Below, piece after piece: positions 9,727 to 18,872 of a DNA stretch of 64,000 nucleotides. The translations under genes and the position numbers were made by a program. Source of the stretch: Bacteroidales bacterium (GTDB lineage: Bacteria > Bacteroidota > Bacteroidia > Bacteroidales > P3); assembly GCA_016283175.1 (NCBI GenBank), contig JAEEMK010000038.1:1-64000 (forward strand), given 5' to 3'. How positions within the stretch are numbered: the first letter of the stretch is position 1; every line of letters starts with the position of its first letter. The notes below the pieces were generated by a model. The model saw only the letters and a program-made list of their open reading frames with translations. It did not search any database and was not told the DNA's origin.

Positions 9727-9881
9727 AGGGGGGAGGAACGTTGAACCAGGCTGCCACACACAAGGCTTCTCCACGCGCTCCACAGGAGCTTGTGACATAT
9801 GCCAGGGAAAACAGGGGAGAGGAACGTTCAACCGGGCTGCCACGCTCAAGGCTTCTCCACGCGCTCCACAGGAGCTTGTGA
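9710..9881. repeat. 86-bp tandem duplication (two near-identical units)
   Basis: Units 9710-9795 and 9796-9881, both starting CATATGCCAGGGAAAACAGGG and ending CCACAGGAGCTTGTGA; a third start CATATGCC follows at 9882. Confidence 0.95.
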
Positions 9882-9993
9882 CATATGCCTATGCTGGTGG
9901 CAGGAAAGGCTGTGCAAGATGTATAATATTTTTTCGCGTGGAACCATAATAAATCTGACGTTTGGCAGTTATCAATAGTAAAAACAGACTACT

Positions 9994-11460
9994 ATGAACA
10001 CTCAACGACAGAAGATGAAAATGCAGCAGAAGCTGACGCCGCAACAACTTCTGCTGATGCGACTGCTGCAACTACCCGTGACCCAACTCGAGCAACGCAT
10101 AAAGGAAGAGGTGGAGAAAAATCCAATGATTGAGGTCGACAGCGAGCCTGCCGACGAGATGAGCGAACAGCCCGACGAAAACGAATACGACGATGCGCCT
10201 GAAAACAACGATTTCAAGGGCATAGACATTGATGAATACTATGACGACGACGATTACAGCTACCGCGAGCGGCTGGAGACCGACCGCAACACCGAACAGC
10301 GCCAGTACGATTTCTCGGACGGTGTGTCGTTTACGGAATCGCTGATGCGGCAGCTCACATTGCTCAACCTCAGCGAGCGCGACCGCACCATCGGCAGCGA
10401 AATCATTGGCAGCATAGACGGAAGCGGCTATCTTGGCCGCGACACACAGCTTATTGCCAACGATATGGCCTTCCGGTCGGGTATGGAAGTGGAAAACGAC
10501 GAGGTCGAGAAAGTGCTGAAAGCGATACAGACGTTCGACCCTGCCGGTGTCGGAGCCCGCAACCTTCAGGAATGCCTGTCGCTGCAACTGCACCGCCGTG
10601 AAAAGCCCGACGACGACACACGCCTGGCAACAACCATCATCGACCGCTATTTCAACCAGCTCACCAACAAGCACTACGCTTCGCTGATGACACTGCTGAA
10701 AATCGACGAGCGCCAGTTGAACCGCGCCCTGGCCGTGATACGCAAACTCAACCCCAAACCCGGCTGGGGACGAGAAGAAGAGAACAAAGGGGCTCACTAC
10801 ATCATTCCCGACTTCATAGTGACGCGCGAAGACGGCCGTCTTGCCTTCACCCTCAGCAGCCGCAACCGTCCACAGTTGCGCATCAACAGTGAATACACCG
10901 AGATGATGCAGCAGCTCAGCACCCGCAAATCGCTGAACAGCAGCGAGCGCGAGACGCTCAACTTCATAAAGGAGAAAAGCGACGCGGCACACTGGCTGAT
11001 CGACACCCTCGACCAACGACAGAACACGCTGGCAACGACGATGGAGGCAATACTGAAATACCAGCAGAACTACTTCCTGTCGGGCGACAACAGCGAACTG
11101 CGGCCTATGCGCTTAAAGGACATCGCCAACGCTACAGGATTCGACGAGTCGACAATATCGCGCGTTGTCAACGAGAAATATGTCCAGACCGATTTCGACA
11201 CCGTACTGCTGAAAGACCTATTCACCAAGGCTGTCGTCACCGAGCAAGGCGAAACGCTGGCAACCGAACACATAAAAGAGGCTCTGCGCCAGACCATCGA
11301 CAACGAGGACAAAAGTTCGCCAATGACCGACGAAGCCCTTGCCGAAGCTTTGCAGGCCAAAGGTTTCCGCCTGTCGCGACGCACCGTGACAAAATACCGC
11401 GAAAGTATGGACATCCCCGTGGGACGTCTGCGCAAAGAACTGAACAGCAACACCGATTGA
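9994..11460 (+). CDS. rpoN: RNA polymerase sigma-54 factor
   Basis: N-terminal Q/L-rich activator region (QKLTPQQLLLMRLLQLP), core-binding domain and RpoN-box-like SRRTVTKYRESMDIP. Confidence 0.95.
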   Translation: MNTQRQKMKMQQKLTPQQLLLMRLLQLPVTQLEQRIKEEVEKNPMIEVDSEPADEMSEQPDENEYDDAPENNDFKGIDIDEYYDDDDYSYRERLETDRNTEQRQYDFSDGVSFTESLMRQLTLLNLSERDRTIGSEIIGSIDGSGYLGRDTQLIANDMAFRSGMEVENDEVEKVLKAIQTFDPAGVGARNLQECLSLQLHRREKPDDDTRLATTIIDRYFNQLTNKHYASLMTLLKIDERQLNRALAVIRKLNPKPGWGREEENKGAHYIIPDFIVTREDGRLAFTLSSRNRPQLRINSEYTEMMQQLSTRKSLNSSERETLNFIKEKSDAAHWLIDTLDQRQNTLATTMEAILKYQQNYFLSGDNSELRPMRLKDIANATGFDESTISRVVNEKYVQTDFDTVLLKDLFTKAVVTEQGETLATEHIKEALRQTIDNEDKSSPMTDEALAEALQAKGFRLSRRTVTKYRESMDIPVGRLRKELNSNTD

Positions 11461-12381
11461 ATGAAGTCCTTCCGCCCAGCAATCCACCGCATCACCCGAC
11501 ATCTTGCCGCAATGGCCGCCAGCCTGCTCCTGCTTGCCGCGCTGCCGCTTTCGGCACAGACTGATGTCGCAGAGCGCCGCTCCGCCGAATTCTACAACGG
11601 CGACGGCAACGAGGTGGCTATGTGGCGGCTCTTCTATCGTGACGGCCTGTCAGGAACACTGGTACGCCAGCGCAACCTGCCGCTCGACTCGCTGCCCGAC
11701 GAGATAAACCTGCGCCTTCTGAAGGACAGCGCTACATTCTGTTTTCCGATAAAAAACATCATCACGTCGCCCTACGGCTGGCGCGAGCGCTGGCAGCGTC
11801 CGCACCGCGGTGTCGACATACTGCTTCGCACCGGCGACCCCGTGCGGGCGTGCTTCGACGGAGTGGTAAGAATAGCGCGGCCGATGGGAGGCTATGGCAA
11901 CCTGGTGGTGCTGCGACACGAAAACGGCCTTGAAACAGTGTACGGCCACCTGTCAAAGATAATGGTCAAGCCTCGACAGAAAGTCAACGCCGGCGACATC
12001 ATAGGCCTCGGCGGCAGCACGGGGCGCTCGACAGGACCGCACCTACACTTCGAAGTGCGTTTCCAATACGAGCCCTTCGACCCGGAATGGATTCTGGACT
12101 TTTCGAACTACACACTTCGCACACGACGACTGCACCTCGACAAGACCTATTTCGGCATCAGCCGCCCCAAAGGCAACAAACACCCCATATTCAAGGCCGA
12201 CAAAAGCATCATCAAGGAACGACCTTTGCGCGACAAACCGCGCGAGATATACTACGAAACAAAGCGCGGCGACACACTGGAACGCATAGCTATGATGCAC
12301 AGCACCAGCGTGGAACAGATCAAGGAACTGAACCCAAAGCTACGCAAAATCAAGCCCGGTCTGCGCATAAGAGTGCGGTGA
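11461..12381 (+). CDS. M23-family metallopeptidase with C-terminal LysM domain
   Basis: HRGVDI, GNLVVLRHENGLETVYGHLS, GPHLHFEVR; LysM-like YYETKRGDTLERIAMMHSTSVEQIKELNP. Confidence 0.9.
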   Translation: MKSFRPAIHRITRHLAAMAASLLLLAALPLSAQTDVAERRSAEFYNGDGNEVAMWRLFYRDGLSGTLVRQRNLPLDSLPDEINLRLLKDSATFCFPIKNIITSPYGWRERWQRPHRGVDILLRTGDPVRACFDGVVRIARPMGGYGNLVVLRHENGLETVYGHLSKIMVKPRQKVNAGDIIGLGGSTGRSTGPHLHFEVRFQYEPFDPEWILDFSNYTLRTRRLHLDKTYFGISRPKGNKHPIFKADKSIIKERPLRDKPREIYYETKRGDTLERIAMMHSTSVEQIKELNPKLRKIKPGLRIRVR

Positions 12382-12440
12382 CACCGGCGACATACAGACA
12401 ATCGACCCAACGCAAACCCTTTCAAACAACATATACAAAA

Positions 12441-12935
12441 ATGAAGAAGACCAATCTTTCAGACTACGACCCATCGCAGGTGCCTTCTGGCAAAAACTAC
12501 ACCGTCGGCATCGCCGTGGCAGAATGGAACAAAGAGATAACCGACGCACTGGCCGAGGGAGCCATCGAGACGCTGCGAAAATACGATGTAGAAGAAGCCA
12601 ACATACGCGTTGTGCACGTTCCAGGCAGTTTTGAGCTGACCAGCGGGGCTGACCTGATGTTGCGCAACGACAAAGAACTTGACGCAGTGATTTGCATAGG
12701 CTGCGTGATACAAGGCGAGACCCGCCACTTCGATTTCATATGCGAGGCTGTGTCGCAAGGCATAACCAATGTCGCTCTGAAACACGAAAAACCAGTAATC
12801 TTCAGCCTTTTGACCACCAACAACAGCGAACAGGCCTATGACCGTGCCGGCGGCCGCCACGGCAACAAGGGCGTGGAAGGCGCCGTCACAGCCTTGAAAA
12901 TGATACACCTGCAAAAAGAACTGGAAAAGAAATAA
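12441..12935 (+). CDS. ribH: 6,7-dimethyl-8-ribityllumazine synthase
   Basis: VPGSFELTSGADLML, CIGCVIQGETRHFDFIC, GRHGNKGVEGAVTAL; start MKKTNLSDYDPSQ at 12441. Confidence 0.94.
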   Translation: MKKTNLSDYDPSQVPSGKNYTVGIAVAEWNKEITDALAEGAIETLRKYDVEEANIRVVHVPGSFELTSGADLMLRNDKELDAVICIGCVIQGETRHFDFICEAVSQGITNVALKHEKPVIFSLLTTNNSEQAYDRAGGRHGNKGVEGAVTALKMIHLQKELEKK

Positions 12936-12948
12936 AACAACGACAACA

Positions 12949-13896
12949 ATGAGCAGAAAAATAGTCTTTATGGGCACACCCGACTTTGCCGTCGCATCGC
13001 TCGACGCCATTGTCAAAGCCGGATACGATGTCGCCGCTGTCGTCACTGTGCCCGACCGTCAGACAGGCCGCGGGCTGAAAGTCACTTTCTCGCCGGTCAA
13101 GGAATACGCCCTTCAGCACAGTATCCCACTGCTGCAGCCCGAAAAACTGCGCGACCCCAACTTTCTCGACGCCCTGAAAGCCATTGGTGCCGACCTGTTT
13201 GTTGTAGTAGCCTTCCGTATGCTGCCTCAAGTGGTGTGGGCAATGCCGCCCCTGGGCACCTTCAACCTCCACGCCTCGCTGTTGCCACAATACCGAGGTG
13301 CAGCGCCCATCAACTGGGCCATCATCAACGGCGAGAAGGAAACCGGCGTGACCACTTTCCTCCTAAACGAGAAAATCGACGAAGGCAAAGTGCTTATGCA
13401 ACGGCATACACCCATAAATGACAACGACACCGCTGAGACGCTGCACGACAGGCTGGCCGAAATGGGCGCCAAACTAACCGTCGAAACACTGGAAGCACTA
13501 TTCGAAGGCACCATCGAGCCAAAACCACAGACAATTCCCGACACTCTGAAAGCAGCGCCAAAGATTTTCAAGCAGGACTGCGCCATAGACTGGAGACGCG
13601 ACGGCAAATACATCGTAAACTTCGTCCGCGGCCTATCACCCTACCCTGCCGCGACAACAACAATGACCGACACAAAAGGTGAAAACATTTCGATGAAAAT
13701 CTTCGCAACCGAATTTGAAAAGGCAGAAAACAGCATTGCAGGAGAGATAAAAAGCGATGGCAAAAAGATGTTAAAAATCGGCGTAAATGACGGATTTATA
13801 AAAATTTTAAGCCTTCAAATCAGCGGCAAGAAGAAAATAAGTGTGGATGAATTTTTAAGAGGATATAATGTATCTGATTGGAAATTAAATGTTTAG
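12949..13896 (+). CDS. fmt: methionyl-tRNA formyltransferase
   Basis: VFMGTPDFAV, FNLHASLLPQYRGAAPINWAIINGE. Confidence 0.96.
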   Translation: MSRKIVFMGTPDFAVASLDAIVKAGYDVAAVVTVPDRQTGRGLKVTFSPVKEYALQHSIPLLQPEKLRDPNFLDALKAIGADLFVVVAFRMLPQVVWAMPPLGTFNLHASLLPQYRGAAPINWAIINGEKETGVTTFLLNEKIDEGKVLMQRHTPINDNDTAETLHDRLAEMGAKLTVETLEALFEGTIEPKPQTIPDTLKAAPKIFKQDCAIDWRRDGKYIVNFVRGLSPYPAATTTMTDTKGENISMKIFATEFEKAENSIAGEIKSDGKKMLKIGVNDGFIKILSLQISGKKKISVDEFLRGYNVSDWKLNV

Positions 13897-13960
13897 TAAT
13901 TGAGGTTAATTTTTTAACATATTTTTTTCAAAAAAAAGTATTTTTTTCAAAAAAACTGTT

Positions 13961-13968
13961 TATATTTG
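13961..13968 (+). promoter_or_regulatory. Bacteroidota-type -7 box (TATATTTG) for the HU gene
   Basis: TAnnTTTG match shortly upstream of the 14010 start. Confidence 0.55.
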
Positions 13969-14009
13969 CAGCGTCAAAATCATAATGTTTAACCCTCAAA
14001 TTCACAACA

Positions 14010-14267
14010 ATGAACAAAACTGAATTAGTTGCAGCTATTGCAAAAAAATCTGGTATGACCAAAGTTGACAGCGCTAAAGCTTTCAACGCTCTTATGGAAG
14101 TAACCAAAGAGGAGCTCAAAAAAGGCAACAAGATTGCTCTCATCGGCTTCGGTACTTTCGCAATGCAGAACAGACCCAAACGCAAAGGCAAAAACCCGCG
14201 CACTGGCAAGTCGATCACCATCCCTGCAAAGAAAGTTCTGAAATTCAAAGCCAGCAAGAAGTTCTAA
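14010..14267 (+). CDS. HU-family DNA-binding protein
   Basis: MNKTELVAAIAKKSGMTKVDSAKAF..., GFGTF, RNPRTGKSITIPAKKVLKFKASKKF-like. Confidence 0.95.
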   Translation: MNKTELVAAIAKKSGMTKVDSAKAFNALMEVTKEELKKGNKIALIGFGTFAMQNRPKRKGKNPRTGKSITIPAKKVLKFKASKKF

Positions 14268-14290
14268 ACTTCCCTCTTTATCTACAGAAA

Positions 14291-14324
14291 CAAAAACATC
14301 CCTGCAATCGGGGATGTTTTTTTG
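14291..14324 (+). terminator. Rho-independent terminator after HU gene
   Basis: AAAACATCCC-TGCAATC-GGGGATGTTTTTTTG. Confidence 0.75.
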
Positions 14325-14327
14325 TTT

Positions 14328-15758
14328 TCACTCGGCAAAAAAGCGGTCGTTGAAATTTAGCAGATATACACGTTCGGTGGCGCGAGTCAGAGCCGTATAG
14401 AGCCACCGTAGATATTCGCGGTCAATCATATCGTCGGTCAGATAGCCCTGGTCGATGAAGACAACCGGCCACTGCCCACCCTGTGTCTTATGGCAGGTCA
14501 AAGAATAGGCAAACTTCACCTGCAAGGCATTGTAATACGGATTGCTTCGAACGCCATTCAACTGTTCTGCTTTGGTGGGGAGATCGGCATAATCGGCCAA
14601 CACCTCGGTGAAGAGCCGCTGCGACTCGTCGCGAGTGAGCGATGGTGATTCTGAATGGAGAGCCTCGAGCAGCAGCTTGCATTCCAGCGGCGCAGCATCG
14701 GCATAGTCAACGAAACGAAGTGTTACATCGACAAAATGGAAACCGTATAATTCTTCAAAATTGCGAGCAGCAAGAACCTCAACGATGTCGCCATTGGCAA
14801 TAAAACCCATCTCGGAGTCATCGTCAAGCCAATGGTAGTTGTTTTTTACCACCATCAGGTAGTCGCCCGTCCCTATCTCATCGTCGCGCATAAGTATCCT
14901 ATTACGGATGCCTTGGTTGAAAAGGTTTGCGCGCTTGTTGCTGCGACATATAAAAGCAACATCCTCCGTCTGGCCGGAGGAAAACTCGCTGTTGAGCGTT
15001 TCTTCAAGATCAGCACCCGGCAAGCGCACGACATCGTCAATACCTTCAAGGTCGAAGAGCGGCATCTCGACACTATCGTCGCTCTGCATCTCTATAATGC
15101 GATTGCGAACCAAAGTGGCGCAAGCCAGTATGCCAGATTGGCGTTCCTGTCGAACCACTTCGGTCAACTCCGCCTCGTGAATATTCAAATCAGCAATGGA
15201 CTGCAGATAGTTAGCCGACAACGCCGGACTTTCGGCAGAGCCCACTGGCGGAAGCTGCGCTCCGTCGCCAATAAGCATCAACCGACAATGGGAACCGTCA
15301 TTTACATAGTCTATCAAATCCTCCAGCAACGAATGACGACCGGCATAGGAGTTCTCGTCCGGCGTGGCACTGATCATCGATGCCTCATCGACAATGAAAA
15401 GCGTATAGCTGTGTTTGTTCTGCGCCCTGACGCTGCGCACAACGCCAGTAGCGTCGGTAACGGAGACATAGATTCTTTTGTGTATGGTATAGGCTTTGCG
15501 ATTCGAATAACCCGACAGGACCTTTGCCGCTCGACCCGTAGGTGCCAACAGTACGGTTTTTATTCGCAGACGCGGTGCTGCCTTTATCAAGGCCGACACG
15601 AGCGATGTCTTGCCAGTACCGGCATAGCCACGCAGCAAAAAAGCCGAATGAGGATCGTCGTCGAACAAAAAATTCACCATCTCAGCACACGCTTCGCGCT
15701 GCCCGGCAGTGGGTTCGTGTGGAAAGAAAGAAAATATAAGCTGTTCGACCCTATTCAT
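14328..15758 (-). CDS. RecD-like ATP-dependent DNA helicase/exonuclease
   Basis: LLRGYAGTGKTSLVSALI, APTGRAAKVL, IVDEASMIS, GDGAQLPPVGS, YSLTCHKTQGGQW, YTALTRATE; start MNRVEQ chosen because a terminator lies upstream. Confidence 0.88.
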   Translation of the reverse strand: MNRVEQLIFSFFPHEPTAGQREACAEMVNFLFDDDPHSAFLLRGYAGTGKTSLVSALIKAAPRLRIKTVLLAPTGRAAKVLSGYSNRKAYTIHKRIYVSVTDATGVVRSVRAQNKHSYTLFIVDEASMISATPDENSYAGRHSLLEDLIDYVNDGSHCRLMLIGDGAQLPPVGSAESPALSANYLQSIADLNIHEAELTEVVRQERQSGILACATLVRNRIIEMQSDDSVEMPLFDLEGIDDVVRLPGADLEETLNSEFSSGQTEDVAFICRSNKRANLFNQGIRNRILMRDDEIGTGDYLMVVKNNYHWLDDDSEMGFIANGDIVEVLAARNFEELYGFHFVDVTLRFVDYADAAPLECKLLLEALHSESPSLTRDESQRLFTEVLADYADLPTKAEQLNGVRSNPYYNALQVKFAYSLTCHKTQGGQWPVVFIDQGYLTDDMIDREYLRWLYTALTRATERVYLLNFNDRFFAE

Positions 15759-15773
15759 ACTATAGTAGAATAA

Positions 15774-15806
15774 AAAAGAGATTTGCCTGAGGACAAATCT
15801 CTTTAT
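15774..15806 (-). terminator. terminator of secG
   Basis: On minus strand AAAGAGATTTG-TCCTCAGG-CAAATCTCTTTTTT. Confidence 0.7.
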
Positions 15807-15830
15807 TGTTGACCATACATTCAGCAATTA

Positions 15831-16166
15831 CTATTCCTGAACGGGAACAGCAGGAGCTTGCTGTCCGCCCATAGCATCGGCAGCAGAAGGCAACTCAACC
15901 TGCTCGGCGTTGACGGCATTTTTCACTGCCGACGACGATTTGCCGCTGTTGATGGTGATGGTGGCGATAAGACTCAGCACAACCAAGGCAATGGCAAGAC
16001 CCCAGGTGAGTTTCTCGAGGAAATCAGTGGTTTTGCGGACACCCATAATCTGGTTGGGAGCAGAGAAGTTGGCAGCAAGACCGCCGCCCTTCGAGTTCTG
16101 AACCAACACAACCAAAGCCAAGACAACGCTGACAATCAGAATAAGTATTACAATAAAGTTGTACAT
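15831..16166 (-). CDS. secG: preprotein translocase subunit SecG
   Basis: LVVLVQNSKGGGLAANFSAPNQIMGVRKTTDFLEKLTW. Confidence 0.92.
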   Translation of the reverse strand: MYNFIVILILIVSVVLALVVLVQNSKGGGLAANFSAPNQIMGVRKTTDFLEKLTWGLAIALVVLSLIATITINSGKSSSAVKNAVNAEQVELPSAADAMGGQQAPAVPVQE

Positions 16167-16172
16167 AATTTA

Positions 16173-16844
16173 TTACTTTTTATTATTTTCTATTTTAAGT
16201 TTAAGTTCCGAAATTCGAATTGCAAAAGTACTACTTTTTTCGGGATATTTAGCAATTAATTTTTCATACACACTTATAGCCCGTTCGAATTTACCCTGCT
16301 TTTCAAGCACAACTGCAAGAGTTTCAGTCTCTAATGACTCATCTTTGGTTATACTCTTTTTTCCTAGAACCTCGACCGGCACCTCTTCATTATCGCCCAA
16401 TTCGTCGGCATTATAGTTACCTGTTTCGAGAAATTTGGACAGAATAACACTCTTTGGTGCCGTTTTGAACGAGACTTCCTGATATGCGTTTATCTCCTTC
16501 ATAATGTCGAAGGAATCCTGACCAACAGACTCATCCTCTTGGCTCTTTGGCTGTTCCTCGTGCTTCTGAGTCTTGATGTCGACGGGAGTTTGGATTTCCG
16601 TGTATGTCGCACGTTCAAGATAGTCTTCAAATCTGGATTTGTCAAAAAGATAAAGCGATACTTTGGGCAGGTAACGTTCTTCCCATCCCGATGTGCCAGT
16701 AGCCTTGTCGCTAAGGATGTCCATAACCTGCAATAAAGAACAAAACGGGAAACGGTTTTTTTCGGTCTGTATTTCCGTCTTGTCCAACATTGAATACCGG
16801 CACAAATCATCCAACTTGACATTAAACGCTGATTTATCCATCAT
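16173..16844 (-). CDS. hypothetical protein with C-terminal TPR-like segment
   Basis: ETETLAVVLEKQGKFERAISVYEKLIAKYPEKSSTFAIRISEL. Confidence 0.65.
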   Translation of the reverse strand: MMDKSAFNVKLDDLCRYSMLDKTEIQTEKNRFPFCSLLQVMDILSDKATGTSGWEERYLPKVSLYLFDKSRFEDYLERATYTEIQTPVDIKTQKHEEQPKSQEDESVGQDSFDIMKEINAYQEVSFKTAPKSVILSKFLETGNYNADELGDNEEVPVEVLGKKSITKDESLETETLAVVLEKQGKFERAISVYEKLIAKYPEKSSTFAIRISELKLKIENNKK

Positions 16845-17009
16845 TTTACAATATTAGTGTCCAAAATTCAAATTGCAAATGTACAAGTTTTTTTTGAAAT
16901 GAAAAAATATCACATCACAATTTTTAATTATATGACTGTACGACAATAAATTAAATATGCAATTAAAAAGTTTTAAACATTTTTATGTTTCTATGTCAAA
17001 AATTATGTG

Positions 17010-17017
17010 TACTTTTG
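17010..17017 (+). promoter_or_regulatory. -7 box (TACTTTTG) for rpmH
   Basis: TAnnTTTG match 22 nt upstream of the rpmH ATG. Confidence 0.5.
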
Positions 17018-17038
17018 CACTTCCAAATTTGAGTAAAA

Positions 17039-17185
17039 ATGAAGAGAACATTTCAACCATCACGCAGAAAAAGAGCAAATAAGCACGGTTTCCGTCAGAG
17101 AATGTCGACGGCAAATGGCAGAAAAGTGCTGTCCGCACGTCGCAGAAAAGGCAGAAAGAAATTGTCCGTTTCCGACGAACGATAA
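17039..17185 (+). CDS. rpmH: 50S ribosomal protein L34
   Basis: [48 protein letters not shown]; absent from the ORF track because it is 48 aa. Confidence 0.97.
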   Translation: MKRTFQPSRRKRANKHGFRQRMSTANGRKVLSARRRKGRKKLSVSDER

Positions 17186-17238
17186 CAATCGTGCCGGTAT
17201 CCTCATTTTTTAGGAGGAACTGTTTGCAAACAAAATTT

Positions 17239-17270
17239 AAGAAGTATTGTAGTCAATACTTCTTTTTTAT
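17239..17270 (+). terminator. terminator after rpmH
   Basis: AAGAAGTATTG-TAGT-CAATACTTCTTTTTT. Confidence 0.8.
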
Positions 17271-17291
17271 TATCATCTCCTGCAGAAAACG

Positions 17292-18722
17292 ATGAAAATG
17301 AGAAAAACCAAACAAGAAATCATCATTAACGATGTTGCAGTCAGCGACGCCGGTGCCGAAGGCAAAGCCATAGTACGCATCGACGGGATGGTCGTTTTTG
17401 TTCCATTTGTGGTACCTGGCGACATCATCGACTTGAAAATAATCAAAAAAAAGAAAAACTATGCCGAAGGACGTGCGCTGGCTATCAAACAGCCGTCGCC
17501 ACAGCGTGTTGAAGCACACTGTCCTCACTTCGGTATCTGCGGAGGATGTAAATGGCAAACAATGGAATATAGTGCCCAGCTGCGTTGCAAAGAGCAGCAG
17601 GTGCGCGACAACCTTGAACGGCTGGGTCATATCGACACATCGGCAATGCGACCCATATGCGGTTCGGACGACAAATTCTACTATCGCAACAAACTGGAAT
17701 TCACTTTTTCGTCCAAACGATGGCTCAACGAGGGCGAGACTCGCGATGAAAACGACCCCGGTGCTGTAGGCTTTCACGTGCCGACAGTGTTCGACAAGGT
17801 TCTGCCCATCGAGCATTGCGCTTTGCAGAGCGAGCCTTCCAACCGCATACGCCTTGCCTTGCGCGACTACGCACTTAGAGAGAATCTACCATTCTACGAT
17901 ATACGAAACCACACAGGCTTCATCCGCAACCTCGTCGTCCGCAACACAACAACAGGGGAATGGATGGTAATAGTCATTGTTGCCCAGAAAAACGACACAC
18001 TATTGATGCCGATGATGGAATTTCTCAAAAAGGAATTCCCTGAAATCACTTCGTTGCTTTATATTGTGAATGAGAAAATGAACGACTCATACACAGACCT
18101 CGATGTTGTAACCTATAGCGGTCAAGACTATATCACAGAGCAAATGCCACGATACAACGGTGGGAATCCGCTGCAGTTCCGCATCAACCCCAAGTCGTTC
18201 TACCAGACCAATTCCAAACAGGCATACAAACTCTACAGCTACGTGGCTGAATTCGCGCAGCTGCAAGGCCACGAAAACGTATACGACCTCTATACCGGCA
18301 CTGGCACAATTGCCCAGTTCCTGGCAGGAATGTGCCGCCACGTGACAGGCATCGAATATGTCGACGAAGCCATAATCGACGCACGTCTCAATGCCAAACT
18401 CAATGGTTTCGACAATTGCACCTTCTTTGCCGGCGATATGGCCAAAGTGCTGACCGACGACTTTGTTACCGCCAACGGCCGTCCCGATGTTGTCATCACC
18501 GACCCACCGCGTGCCGGAATGCACGAAAAAGTAGTTGAACAATTGCTTGCAATTGAATCCAGACGAATTGTCTATGTCAGCTGCAACCCCGCGACACAAG
18601 CCCGCGATCTGCAAATGTTGAGCACGAAATACAACATCGGACGCATTCAGCCCGTCGATATGTTCCCCCACACACAGCACGTAGAAAACGTTGTTGAACT
18701 CATATTAAAAGATAAAAAATAA
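17292..18722 (+). CDS. 23S rRNA (uracil-5-)-methyltransferase, RlmD/RumA-like
   Basis: TRAM-like N-term, Fe-S motif CPHFGICGGCKWQ, LYTGTGTI, DPPRAGMHEKV, YVSCNPATQARDL. Confidence 0.92.
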   Translation: MKMRKTKQEIIINDVAVSDAGAEGKAIVRIDGMVVFVPFVVPGDIIDLKIIKKKKNYAEGRALAIKQPSPQRVEAHCPHFGICGGCKWQTMEYSAQLRCKEQQVRDNLERLGHIDTSAMRPICGSDDKFYYRNKLEFTFSSKRWLNEGETRDENDPGAVGFHVPTVFDKVLPIEHCALQSEPSNRIRLALRDYALRENLPFYDIRNHTGFIRNLVVRNTTTGEWMVIVIVAQKNDTLLMPMMEFLKKEFPEITSLLYIVNEKMNDSYTDLDVVTYSGQDYITEQMPRYNGGNPLQFRINPKSFYQTNSKQAYKLYSYVAEFAQLQGHENVYDLYTGTGTIAQFLAGMCRHVTGIEYVDEAIIDARLNAKLNGFDNCTFFAGDMAKVLTDDFVTANGRPDVVITDPPRAGMHEKVVEQLLAIESRRIVYVSCNPATQARDLQMLSTKYNIGRIQPVDMFPHTQHVENVVELILKDKK

Positions 18723-18872
18723 AAAAAAATCATTCATTTAAAAAAAAAATACTATCTTTGCATATTGATATTTTGACGCGGCAAGCCTCAAATTATCATT
18801 TAGATTATTGAATGTTAATTTTATATAGAAAATAAATAATAATAGTATAACAATATTAATTCCAACTGCAAG

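Noticed and set aside
9468-9881. 137-aa ORF reading through the palindromic repeat and tandem units (and similar ORFs at 25231-25515, 25330-25599, 48421-48711)
   Set aside because: Open frames arise because the 11-bp TGTACAGTATA units contain no in-phase stop in these frames; the peptides (YMYSICTVFVRF, KYCTYTVHILYICQG) are repeat translations on both strands.
9710-9881. CRISPR-like repeat
   Set aside because: Only two 86-bp head-to-tail units with no spacers and no cas genes; a tandem duplication.
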